Positions 1 to 8,319 of a stretch of 64,000 nucleotides of DNA are shown in pieces (positions within the stretch are counted from its first letter, which is position 1; the number at the start of each line of letters is the position of its first letter). Both the position numbers and the translations under genes were made by a program. Under the pieces are notes generated by a model. The model saw nothing but the letters and a program-made list of their open reading frames with translations. It did not search any database and was not told where the DNA came from. Origin of the DNA: Armatimonadota bacterium. GTDB taxonomy: Bacteria > Armatimonadota > Fimbriimonadia > Fimbriimonadales > Fimbriimonadaceae. The stretch covers positions 124,001 to 188,000 of the forward strand of contig JAFDWU010000006.1 of NCBI GenBank assembly GCA_018268315.1. The letters run 5' to 3'.

Positions 1-268
1 AGATGATGACGGCGGTGGTCGCTTCCGTGAACGGGTCTAGGAAGATCGTAGAGGGGTCCGGGTACAGCAGCATGTCCGATTTCTCGATGCTCTGGAATCC
101 GCGGATACTGGAGCCATCGAATCCGAGGCCGTCCTGGAATATGTCCTCGGTGAAGTCAGCGGCGGGAATGCTGAAGTGGTGCCACATGCCGAAAAGGTCG
201 GTGAATCGGATGTCGATGATTTGGACATCGTTTTCCTTGACAAATTTGACAGCGTCTTTGGGTGACAA
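1..268 (-). CDS. glnA: Glutamine synthetase type I, N-terminal part (cut by window edge)
   Basis: Glutamine synthetase condenses ammonia with glutamate using ATP in the cytoplasm. Only the first 89 codons lie in the window. The translation carries the beta-grasp region (DIRFTDLFGMWHHFSIPA) followed by GFDGSSIRGFQSI and SDMLLYPDPSTIFLDPF, all hallmark blocks of GlnA. No ATG is available. The start is TTG at 268-266, preceded on the minus strand by AGGAGG (plus 278-283) at 9-base spacing, which fixes the start well. It is divergent from the PilT-like gene. The family is certain; the rest of the protein and its regulatory class cannot be seen. Confidence 0.93.
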   Translation of the reverse strand, partial: MSPKDAVKFVKENDVQIIDIRFTDLFGMWHHFSIPAADFTEDIFQDGLGFDGSSIRGFQSIEKSDMLLYPDPSTIFLDPFTEATTAVII

Positions 269-571
269 GTAGTTTTTCCTCCTGGTGCGCGCGCAAGCGC
301 GGGTCTCTACGATGCGTGAATTGAGATGTCCTGGGGCCCGCCGTTGGACTTTGAAAGGACTGTCCATTATGACGGAGGAGCGGCTCTTAACACACCGCAA
401 AAATATAAAGACAAGGAGAACAGTTTTCACGTGACAGACTCGCTTTCCGTCGACTGTACTGGAGGGCGAGACGATATTGGAAAGCGCTCAACCCATACGG
501 TTATTCTCTTGTGTCTCCAAGTGAAGTTATTTGCGCTAAAGGTGAGAGGCGGCGCGTGAGAAGCCGACTAT
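269..571. other. Divergent intergenic region between glnA and the PilT-like gene
   Basis: About 300 bases must hold promoters for both flanking genes. Apart from the glnA ribosome binding site at 278-283 there is a GC-rich self-complementary patch (GCGCGC...GCGCGC, about 287-299) in the glnA leader. No NtrC site, glutamine riboswitch core or convincing -35/-10 pair could be recognised. The short plus-strand reading frame at 326-559 has no ribosome binding site or recognisable product and is treated as chance. Confidence 0.5.
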
Positions 572-1657
572 TTGAATATTGTGGATCACGGCGTCGACAC
601 GAAACTCATTGATATGCCTCTGACCGAGCATGCCTCCGGTCTGGGCCGATTGCTGGAGGCGGTGCAGATATTGGATGCTTCTGACCTCCATCTTGCGCCG
701 CAAGCGCGTCCGGCGGTCCGCCTAAATGGCCACATTCGAAGGCTGAAACTGGATTCATTAACGCCGCTGGATACCGAGAACATGCTGCTTGGCATCATGA
801 ACCACGGCCAGCGAAGCAAGTTTGAAGAGGACAACGATATTGATTTCATCCATGTGCTTCCGGGTGTCGCACGGTTCCGTGTGAATGTGCTGCGACAGCA
901 ACATGGTTTGGCCGGCGTTTTCCGCCGGGTTCCGATTGGCATCAAGTCTATTGAAGACCTTGGTCTTCCAGGTTCGCTCGCAACCCTTACGAATTGCGAA
1001 CGGGGGTTGATTTTGGTTACGGGGCCGACTGGCTCTGGTAAATCCACCACGCTCGCCGCGATGATCGACCACATCAATACAACTCGCACCGGCCACATCC
1101 TTACGATCGAGGATCCGGTTGAGTTCGTGCATGAATCGAAGGGATGCTTGGTAACTCAGCGCGAAGTGGGCGCTCACACCAACAGTTTTGCCACCGCCTT
1201 GCGGGCAGCGCTTCGTGAAGACCCGGACATTATTCTGGTCGGTGAAATGCGCGACCTGGAAACCATTCAGCTAGCCATCACCGCCGCAGAGACGGGACAT
1301 CTCGTGCTTGGAACGCTCCATACCAGCAGCGCGCCCAAGACAATCGACCGAATCATCGACGTTTTCCCCGCAGCCCAACAAGGGCAGATTCGCGCGATGT
1401 TGGCTGAGTCGCTACAGGCAGTAATCACTCAAACCCTTTGTGCGAGCAAGCAGGGCGGACGCGTTGCCGCTCTCGAGATCATGGTTGGAACTCACGCTAT
1501 TCGCAATCTCATCCGCGAAGGAAAGATCCACCAGATTCCGAACGTGATGCAGACCTCGGGCGGAAGCGGCATGCAAACGATGGAGAACCATCTGCAGTTG
1601 CTTCTAAATAGAGGCGAGATCGACCGCGAGACGTTCAACTTGAAATTGGCGGCCTAA
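572..1657 (+). CDS. pilT: PilT/VirB11-type secretion ATPase (twitching motility retraction ATPase)
   Basis: This hexameric ATPase family powers type IV pilus retraction from the inner face of the cytoplasmic membrane. In 361 residues I see the N-terminal PAS-like domain with the SDLHL box (38-42), Walker A GPTGSGKS (151-158), the Asp box around 180 (LTIEDPVEF), Walker B with DIILVGEMRD (219-228) and the His box TGHLVLGTLHT (241-251). The order and GEMRD motif favour PilT over PilB or GspE. No AIRNLIRE variant loss is seen: the sequence AIRNLIREGK (309-318) is intact, as expected for retraction ATPases. The start used is TTG at 572; an in-frame ATG at 614 is possible because neither has a good ribosome binding site. 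No other pilus genes lie nearby. gltX follows 26 bases downstream. Confidence 0.9.
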   Translation: MNIVDHGVDTKLIDMPLTEHASGLGRLLEAVQILDASDLHLAPQARPAVRLNGHIRRLKLDSLTPLDTENMLLGIMNHGQRSKFEEDNDIDFIHVLPGVARFRVNVLRQQHGLAGVFRRVPIGIKSIEDLGLPGSLATLTNCERGLILVTGPTGSGKSTTLAAMIDHINTTRTGHILTIEDPVEFVHESKGCLVTQREVGAHTNSFATALRAALREDPDIILVGEMRDLETIQLAITAAETGHLVLGTLHTSSAPKTIDRIIDVFPAAQQGQIRAMLAESLQAVITQTLCASKQGGRVAALEIMVGTHAIRNLIREGKIHQIPNVMQTSGGSGMQTMENHLQLLLNRGEIDRETFNLKLAA

Positions 1658-1669
1658 GGCTCGCGCCGG

Positions 1670-1675
1670 TACACT
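1670..1675 (+). promoter_or_regulatory. -10-like hexamer TACACT directly upstream of gltX
   Basis: The hexamer is preceded by CCGG and ends eight bases before the gltX ATG, the spacing expected if transcription starts at or next to the start codon. No clear -35 was identified. See the finding on leaderless genes. Confidence 0.45.
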
Positions 1676-1683
1676 ATCGGCTA

Positions 1684-3237
1684 ATGACCGTTCGAGTTCG
1701 ATACGCGCCGAGTCCAACCGGAAGCCCCCATGTGGGCAATATCCGAGATGCCCTGTTCAAGCACCTTTTGGCCAAGCACCACAAGGGCGTGAACATCTTG
1801 CGCATCGAGGACACGGACCGGACGCGCTACATCGAAGGCGCGGAGCGCGACATCATGGAGAGCCTGCACTGGATGGGAATTCAGTGGACGGAAGGGCCCG
1901 ACGTCGGCGGTCCCCACGGCCCGTACCGCCAGAGCGAGCGCAAAGAGGCGGGAATTTACGCGCATTGGATCAACGTGCTGCTAGAGCGCGGCCTTGCCTA
2001 CAAGGCGTTCGATACCTCCCAAGAGCTTGAGGAGATGCGCGAGTATCAGCAGATTAACAAGCAGCCGGTGGGCTACTTTGGCGGCGTATGGCGCGATGCC
2101 ACGCCCGAGGCGGTGGAGAAAGCTGAGAAGGAAGGTAAGCCGTTCGTAATCCGCCAGCGGATTCCGCGCAACGAGACGGTGGTGATTCACGATTTCATCC
2201 GCGGGCGCATCGAGTGGGACACGAACACAGTGGACGATCCCGTGCTTATCAAGGCCGACGGCATGCCGACCTATCACTTTGCGGCGATGGTCGACGACCA
2301 TCTAATGGAAATCACCCACATCATCCGCGGCGAAGAGTGGATCAGCTCGGCCCCGAAGCATGCTCTGCTGTTCGACGCATTCGGCTGGGAGCGGCCGGTG
2401 TTTGTGCACTGCCCGGTCATCAAGGGCAAGGATGGCAAGAAGCTAAGCAAGCGGCACGGCGACACTCGCTGTCTGGATTACCGCGCGGCGGGATACATGC
2501 CGGAGGCTTTGGCGAACTTTATTGCCTTGATCGGCTGGTCGCCAGGCGAAGATCGAGAGATTCTTTCGATGGATGAGCTTGCCGAGGCGTTTGATCTCGG
2601 CGGCCTGCAGCCATCGCCGGGCGTGTTCGATATCGACAAGCTGCGCTGGATGAACGGCAATTACATTCGCGCGCTGTCCCCGGAGGCGCTGACCGCTACC
2701 GTTAAGCAGTATTTGACGGTTCCCGATATCGAGGAGTACTTCACGAGGATTCCCGAAGGCGCGGATGCGCCGATTGATGCCGCAATGCCAGCGGCGGTGG
2801 CGCTGATGCGCGAGGCTTTTGAGAAGACGCCTGAGCTTGCGGCGACTGCGTTGCTGCTTGAGCAGCCGCGCGTCACGACGCTAAGCGAATTTGCAACCGC
2901 GTGTATGTTTTTCTTCCAAGAGGAACCGCCGTTTGACGAGAAGGCGGTGGAGAAGTGGTTTGGACAGCCTCACGTTGGGCCGATGATCGAGCACTTCCAG
3001 AAGTGGTCATCGGGCCTGCAAGCGGCCACGCTTGAGGACTGCGAGAAGGCAGTGCGGGATTACGCCGAGGCTAATAGCTTTGACAAGATGGGCCCGGTGG
3101 TGCATCCCATTCGCGTGGCGCTAACCGGCAAAACGGTCGGCCCAGGTCTGTTTGAGCTGATGTCTGCCCTCGGTCCGCAGGTCATGGCCAAGCGCTTCCA
3201 GCGCGCGCTCGGCCGCATCGCGAAAGCGAACGTTTAG
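1684..3237 (+). CDS. gltX: Glutamyl-tRNA synthetase
   Basis: Charges tRNA(Glu) with glutamate, ATP-dependent and cytoplasmic; class I synthetase. The 517-residue length is normal. The HIGH-equivalent appears in PSPTGSPHVGN near residue 8, and the KMSKS-equivalent as KLSKRHGD near residue 258, followed by the alpha-helical anticodon-binding domain. A hexamer TACACT (1670-1675) ends eight bases before the ATG and no Shine-Dalgarno is present, so the message may be leaderless even though the gene lies only 26 bases after the PilT-like gene. The end overlaps the convergent aminotransferase by four bases. Whether it is discriminating or also charges tRNA(Gln) cannot be told. Confidence 0.96.
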   Translation: MTVRVRYAPSPTGSPHVGNIRDALFKHLLAKHHKGVNILRIEDTDRTRYIEGAERDIMESLHWMGIQWTEGPDVGGPHGPYRQSERKEAGIYAHWINVLLERGLAYKAFDTSQELEEMREYQQINKQPVGYFGGVWRDATPEAVEKAEKEGKPFVIRQRIPRNETVVIHDFIRGRIEWDTNTVDDPVLIKADGMPTYHFAAMVDDHLMEITHIIRGEEWISSAPKHALLFDAFGWERPVFVHCPVIKGKDGKKLSKRHGDTRCLDYRAAGYMPEALANFIALIGWSPGEDREILSMDELAEAFDLGGLQPSPGVFDIDKLRWMNGNYIRALSPEALTATVKQYLTVPDIEEYFTRIPEGADAPIDAAMPAAVALMREAFEKTPELAATALLLEQPRVTTLSEFATACMFFFQEEPPFDEKAVEKWFGQPHVGPMIEHFQKWSSGLQAATLEDCEKAVRDYAEANSFDKMGPVVHPIRVALTGKTVGPGLFELMSALGPQVMAKRFQRALGRIAKANV

Positions 3238-4505
3238 AGCGCTTCGATTGCCCGGCGGGTTCGCGAGACGATCTCATCGATCTCTTCGCGGCTCGTGGTG
3301 AGCGGAGGCGCGAACCGGAACGTGCGGTGGCGGGTTTCCTTGGTGATAATCCCTTCCTTCAGGAAGTTGCCAACCAGCTTCTGGGTATCCGTGCCTTCCT
3401 TGAATTCCAGCCCCACCAGCAAGCCGCGACCCCGAATCTCAAGGATCGACGGGTGGCCGATGGCGCTGAAACCATCCAACAGCAGCTTGCCAGCGACCTC
3501 GCTCTTTGCGGCAAGGTCGTTGGCTTCCATCTCCGCCATCGCCATGATCGCGATTGCGCAGCCAAGCGGATTGCCACCGAACGTGGAGCCGTGATCGCCC
3601 GGATGGAAAACAGAGACGACTTCCTTCGTGCCAATCGCGGCAGAAACCGGGAATAGGCCGCCGCCGAGAGCTTTGCCAACCGCCATCAGGTCCGGCTTGG
3701 CGTCCTCATGCATCCAGGCGAACTTCTTTCCGGTGCGGCAGAAGCCGGTCTGGATTTCATCCCACACCAGCAGCACGTTTTGCGCCGTGCACTCTTTGCG
3801 AACCGCCGCCATGTAGCCGTCGGGCGGGAACAAGATGCCCGCTTCGGCCTGAATTGGCTCCATCATTATCGCCGCAGTGTTGGGGGTGATGGCGCGGCGC
3901 AACGCCTCGATATCGCCAAAGGGAACGCTTATGAAGCCAGGCGTGAACGGCCCGAAGCCGCTTCGATACTGCGCCTCGGAGCTAAAGCCGATGATAGTGG
4001 TGGTTCGGCCGTGAAAATTCTCGTTGGCGACAATGATTTCCGCCTTGCCTTCTGGAATTCCCTTAACCGTATAGCCCCACTTGCGGGCAAGCTTGATGCA
4101 CGTCTCAATAGCCTCGGCGCCGGAGTTCATCGGGCAGGCCATATCTAGTTCGCTGTACTCGCAAAGCGCCTTAAGGAACAGGGCCAGTTCGCGGGTGTAC
4201 ACGGCGCGGCTGGTAAGGGTGAGGTGGTCAAGCTGCTCGCGGGCGGCATCGATTACCGACTTTGAGCGGTGGCCGTGGGCCATGGCAGAGTAGCTACCTA
4301 CGCAATCCAAATACTTGTTGCCATCGGCATCCCAGACCCAGCTTCCATCGCCCTCAACAAGGGTGACCGCCAGGGGGTGGTAATTGTGGGCGCCGAACTG
4401 CTCGGTGACTTTGATGCATTCGTCGCTGGACATGCCCTGGGTCATGGCGTGGACGCCTTTGCTCAGGATCTCTTGCCAGAAAGTTTTGGGCATGGTTTCA
4501 ATCAT
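3234..4505 (-). CDS. rocD: Ornithine--oxo-acid aminotransferase-like class III aminotransferase
   Basis: A PLP enzyme of aminotransferase class III that would convert ornithine and 2-oxoglutarate to glutamate semialdehyde and glutamate in arginine/proline metabolism. In 423 residues I see NSGAEAIETCIKLAR (phosphate-binding and substrate region), the cofactor Asp in LLVWDEIQTGFCRTGK, the Schiff-base lysine in AVGKALGGG, and HGSTFGGNPL. These blocks fit ornithine aminotransferase best; acetylornithine aminotransferase is the main alternative. The ATG at 4505 is used; a second ATG four codons in is equally possible. It is transcribed towards gltX with a four-base overlap of the stop codons and divergently from the cysteine desulfurase. 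Confidence 0.85.
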   Translation of the reverse strand: MIETMPKTFWQEILSKGVHAMTQGMSSDECIKVTEQFGAHNYHPLAVTLVEGDGSWVWDADGNKYLDCVGSYSAMAHGHRSKSVIDAAREQLDHLTLTSRAVYTRELALFLKALCEYSELDMACPMNSGAEAIETCIKLARKWGYTVKGIPEGKAEIIVANENFHGRTTTIIGFSSEAQYRSGFGPFTPGFISVPFGDIEALRRAITPNTAAIMMEPIQAEAGILFPPDGYMAAVRKECTAQNVLLVWDEIQTGFCRTGKKFAWMHEDAKPDLMAVGKALGGGLFPVSAAIGTKEVVSVFHPGDHGSTFGGNPLGCAIAIMAMAEMEANDLAAKSEVAGKLLLDGFSAIGHPSILEIRGRGLLVGLEFKEGTDTQKLVGNFLKEGIITKETRHRTFRFAPPLTTSREEIDEIVSRTRRAIEAL

Positions 4506-4579
4506 TATTGGTTATTGTTGCTGATCTGTGATGGTTCGCGGTACCCCAAACAGGGCACAGTTCACGTATGAACTAGGTA

Positions 4580-5650
4580 GTGATTGATCGGGAGAACTAT
4601 TTTGATAACGCCGCAACCACCCCGATCGACGAGCGGGTGCTTGCCGCGATGCTCCCGTATCTGAAGGAAGACTTCGGCAACGCGAACAGCCTGCATGAGC
4701 TTGGTAGACGAGCGGGTGACGCGGTTGAGCGGGCAAGAGAGCACGTCGCGGCGCTGATTGGCGCGGAAGACCCGCAGCAGATCACTTTCACAAGCGGTTC
4801 AACCGAAGCTAATCAGTGGGTGCTGGCGTTCCCGAACTGCGCAGTTTCACCCTTTGAGCATTCCAGCATCTATGAGGTGGTCCGCCATCGGGGTATCGGC
4901 GCTTTCCTGAAGCACAACGGCTTAGGCATCACGCCCGCAAACGAGGCATACGACTTGGTAAGCGTGATGGCGGTGAATAACGAGATCGGCTCGCTCTTCC
5001 ATCCATCAGCCGCGAAGGGGAAGGCGCGAAGGGTTCACAGCGACCTCACGCAGGCGGCAGGCAAGATTCCATTCCAGCTCGATGGTCTTGACTACGCCTC
5101 GCTGAGCGCGCACAAGATTCACGGCCCGAAGGGCATTGGCGCGCTCTACAGCCGCGAACTGCCTCCGCCGCCGATGATGATCGGCGAGCAGGAGCGTGGT
5201 TTCCGGGGAGGGACGCTCAACGTCGCTGGCATTGTGGGTTTCGGGGAAGCCGCGCGCATCGCAAACCTTGAGGAGGCGCAGAACCTCGAGCATGTAACCA
5301 ATCTGCGCCAACAACTCGTCGAAAGCCTCCAAGACGTGCCAGATATGAAGCTGAATGGCGGTGAATGCGTCTCTCCTTACATTCTCAGCCTCAGCTTCCT
5401 GGGAGTCGAGGGTGAGAGCCTTGTCATTGATCTTGACCGGCAAAGTTACGCGATTAGTAGCGGAGCAGCCTGTAGCAGCAAATCTTTGGAACCAAGTCAC
5501 GTGCTTTTAGCGTTAAATACTGAACCCGGTTGGATTCGCAGTACGATCCGAATTAGCCTGTCGAGGTATAATTCTTCGTCTTCTGTGCGCCTTTTGTCCC
5601 AGAATTTGAAGCGGTCTGTGGAAATTCTTCGTACAATGGGTAGGGCTTAA
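4580..5650 (+). CDS. Cysteine desulfurase (NifS/IscS family, class V aminotransferase)
   Basis: Takes sulfur from cysteine through a persulfide for Fe-S cluster or tRNA thiolation. The 356-residue protein begins with YFDNAATTP, the standard N-terminal block. The PLP lysine is in LSAHKIHGPKGIGAL and the catalytic cysteine in SSGAACSSKSLEPSHVL, which has the class I (IscS/NifS) loop. It is shorter than IscS (about 400 residues) through a compact region around VSVMAVNNEIG, but no key motif is lost. The GTG start at 4580 is used because the nearest upstream in-frame ATG (4568) is followed by a stop. No iscU, iscR or mnmA neighbour is present, so the physiological acceptor is unknown. Confidence 0.9.
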   Translation: MIDRENYFDNAATTPIDERVLAAMLPYLKEDFGNANSLHELGRRAGDAVERAREHVAALIGAEDPQQITFTSGSTEANQWVLAFPNCAVSPFEHSSIYEVVRHRGIGAFLKHNGLGITPANEAYDLVSVMAVNNEIGSLFHPSAAKGKARRVHSDLTQAAGKIPFQLDGLDYASLSAHKIHGPKGIGALYSRELPPPPMMIGEQERGFRGGTLNVAGIVGFGEAARIANLEEAQNLEHVTNLRQQLVESLQDVPDMKLNGGECVSPYILSLSFLGVEGESLVIDLDRQSYAISSGAACSSKSLEPSHVLLALNTEPGWIRSTIRISLSRYNSSSSVRLLSQNLKRSVEILRTMGRA

Positions 5651-5751
5651 ATGAATTCTCGAATTCAGATGAGTTCGCGACAACATGGCTTGCGTGGCAC
5701 AGAAGTTGCAAAGGATAGGTGTGCGAGATTAGCAGTTTAAGGTTGAAAAAC

Positions 5752-5780
5752 TTGACAGAAAGCCTTAAATTTGCTATGTA
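5752..5780 (+). promoter_or_regulatory. Predicted sigma-70-type promoter of the sigma factor gene
   Basis: A perfect TTGACA (5752-5757), a 17-base spacer and TATGTA (5775-5780) preceded by an extended -10 TGC (5772-5774). It lies about 100 bases upstream of the sigma factor start, leaving a long leader. Confidence 0.6.
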
Positions 5781-5877
5781 CATTGATAGCACTTGCAAGC
5801 CGAAGGGAAGCATGGAGGCTCGCTCCGCCTAAAAGGTGGAGGGTTCAGGAAGAACAGTCGGAGGATATTTAGAAGGA

Positions 5878-6912
5878 ATGGCAAACGAAAATGGGTTGGT
5901 AGGCGCGCCGCGACGCGGCCGCGCGATTACGGTGCGAACGCCGGGTCGGCAGTCTTATGCTGAGGCGGGCGCAAGCCCAGTTTTTGACGATCTTGGCGCT
6001 GAGCCAGCTGAAGATGATCTGTTGGAAATTGATGCGGACGACGAAGCCGAAGAGGAGGCGGTCGTTCATGATGACTCAGAAGAGTTAGAAATGTGGATGC
6101 GGCAAACTCGCCGCGCACAGCTTCTCACCCCTGAGCAGGAAGTAGATTTGGCGCGCCGCGTTCAGGCGGGCGACATGTACGCGAAGAAGGTGCTCATCGA
6201 GAGCAACTTGCGGCTTGTTGTAAGCATTGCCAAGAAGTACAACGCTCGCGGTATCCCGCTTGCCGACCTTATTCAGGAAGGCAACCTGGGCCTTATCCGC
6301 GCGGTTGAAAAGTTTGACTGGCGCAAGGGCTTCCGATTCTCGACCTACGCGACTTGGTGGATTCGCCGAGCGATCGCTCGCGCAATCATCAACCAGGGCC
6401 GCACGATCCGAATTCCGGTTTACGTTGCGGAACTGATCAACAAGGTTGTGAAGACGGCGTCTCGACTCCAGCAGGAGCTTCAGCGCGAGGCAACGGAAGA
6501 GGAAATCGCCCGAGAGGTTAGCCTTTCGGTGGATCGTGTCCGCGAAATGATGCGGGTTGCGGTTGAGCCGATTTCGCTCGAGACTCCGGTTGGCGAGAAG
6601 GACAATAGCTCGATTGGCGACTTCGTGCAGAGCACGAATATGCCGACGCCGGGCGATGTGACCTGGACCCTCATCCGACGTGAAGAGATTGATGGCATTC
6701 TTGGTCGCTTGACATCCCGCGAGCGAGATGTGGTTCGCCTTCGATTCGGTTTGGACGATGGCCGCTCGCGAACTTTGGAAGAAGTTGGCAGCGAATTGAA
6801 CGTCACCCGAGAGCGAGTGCGGCAGATCGAACTCCGAGCGATGAAGAAGCTGCGCCATATCGGCCAGGAACTCACATCGCAGGGCTTCCAGATGACGCCA
6901 ACCCCCACCTAG
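5878..6912 (+). CDS. rpoD: RNA polymerase sigma factor, RpoD/SigA type
   Basis: A sigma-70 family group 1 or 2 factor that directs core polymerase to housekeeping promoters. From the chosen ATG it has 344 residues: an acidic N-terminal stretch of about 70 residues, region 1.2, region 2 ([43 protein letters not shown]), region 3, and region 4 with DVVRLRFGL and the helix-turn-helix [20 protein letters not shown]. The near-consensus regions 2.4 and 4.2 support the primary sigma role. A GTG at 5836 would add 14 residues, but GGAGGA at 5860-5865 (12 bases before the ATG) and AAGGA just before it favour 5878. A TTGACA/TATGTA promoter lies upstream and a strong terminator follows, so it is monocistronic. 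Confidence 0.93.
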   Translation: MANENGLVGAPRRGRAITVRTPGRQSYAEAGASPVFDDLGAEPAEDDLLEIDADDEAEEEAVVHDDSEELEMWMRQTRRAQLLTPEQEVDLARRVQAGDMYAKKVLIESNLRLVVSIAKKYNARGIPLADLIQEGNLGLIRAVEKFDWRKGFRFSTYATWWIRRAIARAIINQGRTIRIPVYVAELINKVVKTASRLQQELQREATEEEIAREVSLSVDRVREMMRVAVEPISLETPVGEKDNSSIGDFVQSTNMPTPGDVTWTLIRREEIDGILGRLTSRERDVVRLRFGLDDGRSRTLEEVGSELNVTRERVRQIELRAMKKLRHIGQELTSQGFQMTPTPT

Positions 6913-6934
6913 TTGGCGGGCTCACGAAGTAACC

Positions 6935-6972
6935 AGAGAGGCTGAAGCTGATGCTTCAGCCTCTCTTTGCTT
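6935..6972 (+). terminator. Rho-independent terminator after the sigma factor
   Basis: A perfect 14-base stem (AGAGAGGCTGAAGC, 6935-6948, pairs with 6953-6966) with a TGAT loop, followed by a T-rich stretch. Confidence 0.88.
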
Positions 6973-7051
6973 ATAACAGGTTCAGATACAGCTCCTGATG
7001 GGCGTAACAGTAGGGCTGTAAACATGATTTGCGGTAACTTTAATCTAAGCC

Positions 7052-8230
7052 ATGCAGCATCGCCTTTCTGACCGCATCAACGCCGTGCCGCCCTCCGGCA
7101 TTCGCCGCTTTTTCGATATCGCCGCCACGATGACCGATGTCATCTCCCTCAGCATCGGCGAGCCGGATTTTGTGACCCCTGCGCCGATGTGCCAGGCAGC
7201 CATCCGCTCGATCGAAGCCGGAGACACGAAGTACACCAGCAACGCGGGTACTGACCAATTGCGACAGGCGCTCAGCGGTCACCTGGAAAGGCTTTACGGC
7301 GTTAAGTACGATCCGGCGAACGAACTCAACATCACGGTCGGCGTTTCTGAGGCGCTTCACTGCGCGCTTCTCGCGCTCATTAACCCGGGCGATGAGGTCA
7401 TCGTCCCTGAACCCTGTTTTGTCTCCTACAAGCCCGGCGTCATCTTCGCCGGTGGTGTGCCGGTGGTGGTGGACACCAAAGTCGAGGACAACTTCGAAGT
7501 CGACCCTGCCAAGCTTGAAGCCGCAATCACCCCGAGGACGAAGGGCATTCTGCTTGGCTTTCCCAGCAACCCAACCGGAGCGGTGATGCGCCGCCAGCCG
7601 CTTGAGGAAATCGCCCGCATCGCCGAGAAACACAACCTGTACGTGTTCTCGGATGAAATTTACGACCGCCTGGTGTATGGCATCGAGCACACCTGCTTCG
7701 CCTCGCTGCCCGGAATGAGGGAGCGCACCATCACTCTCGGCGGATTCTCCAAGTCTCACGCCATGACCGGCTGGCGAATCGGCTACGCAGCAGCCGATAA
7801 GGAAATCAGCCTTGCCATCCGCAAGGTTCACCAGTACGTGATCATGAGCGCGCCTACCGCCGGCCAGGCGGCAGCGCTGGAAGGCATCAAGAGCGGTGAG
7901 CCGTACGTGGCCAAGATGGTGGCGGAATATAACGAGCGTCGCAAGTTCGTGGTTAAGTCCCTAAACGAAGCGGGCCTCAGCACTTTTGAGCCTAAAGGCG
8001 CCTTCTACGCATTCCCGAACATCACCTCCACTGGCTTCAACTCGGAAGAATTTTGCGACAAGCTGCTGCAGGAAGAGCGGGTTGCGCTCGTGTCCGGTTC
8101 TGCCTTCGGCAAATCGGGCGAAGGTCATGTGCGGCTCAGCTACGCCGCCAGCATGGCGAGCCTGCAAGAGGCGCTAGGAAGAATTGCCCAGTTCGCGCAA
8201 AGGCATCGAACGACCGCCGCGGCCCGATAA
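7052..8230 (+). CDS. Class I PLP aminotransferase (aspartate aminotransferase family)
   Basis: Fold-type I aminotransferase of 392 residues, cytoplasmic. Seen: ISLSIGEPDF near residue 30, YTSNAGTDQLRQAL, the Asn/Pro loop FPSNPTGAV, the cofactor Asp/Tyr in FSDEIYDRLVY, and the Schiff-base lysine in GGFSKSHAMTGWRIGY; a C-terminal Arg for substrate carboxylate is in GEGHVRLSYA. These place it in the aspartate/alanine/aromatic aminotransferase group (subgroup I-gamma style), but the exact amino donor is not decidable from motifs. The region upstream contains TAATCT five bases before the ATG and no ribosome binding site. It follows the terminator of the sigma factor and is about 90 bases from secDF. 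Confidence 0.9.
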   Translation: MQHRLSDRINAVPPSGIRRFFDIAATMTDVISLSIGEPDFVTPAPMCQAAIRSIEAGDTKYTSNAGTDQLRQALSGHLERLYGVKYDPANELNITVGVSEALHCALLALINPGDEVIVPEPCFVSYKPGVIFAGGVPVVVDTKVEDNFEVDPAKLEAAITPRTKGILLGFPSNPTGAVMRRQPLEEIARIAEKHNLYVFSDEIYDRLVYGIEHTCFASLPGMRERTITLGGFSKSHAMTGWRIGYAAADKEISLAIRKVHQYVIMSAPTAGQAAALEGIKSGEPYVAKMVAEYNERRKFVVKSLNEAGLSTFEPKGAFYAFPNITSTGFNSEEFCDKLLQEERVALVSGSAFGKSGEGHVRLSYAASMASLQEALGRIAQFAQRHRTTAAAR

Positions 8231-8255
8231 GCCCAGGAAGCAAGGGGTTCTCCGG

Positions 8256-8312
8256 TATAATCCCGTGACTCAATCTGACGCCGCCTTGGCGGCGTCAACA
8301 GCGTGGAGAAGG
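8256..8312 (+). promoter_or_regulatory. secDF leader: TATAAT box, short perfect hairpin and ribosome binding site
   Basis: TATAAT at 8256-8261 (preceded by CCGG), then a 9-base perfect inverted repeat with a two-base loop at 8277-8296 (GACGCCGCC / GGCGGCGTC), then GGAGAAGG at 8305-8312 seven bases before the TTG start. The hairpin has no T-run, so it is not a terminator; it sits between the promoter and the ribosome binding site. Confidence 0.55.
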
Positions 8313-8319
8313 CTCTCAG

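Noticed and set aside
326-559. 77-codon plus-strand frame between glnA and the PilT-like gene
   Set aside because: No ribosome binding site, no recognisable domain and low-complexity-like composition in a region that must hold two promoters.
586-1098. Long minus-strand frame inside the PilT-like gene
   Set aside because: Antisense shadow of a conserved ATPase coding region.
5651-5740. 29-codon frame right after the cysteine desulfurase
   Set aside because: No ribosome binding site and no hydrophobic or conserved-looking stretch; its end lies just before the sigma factor promoter.
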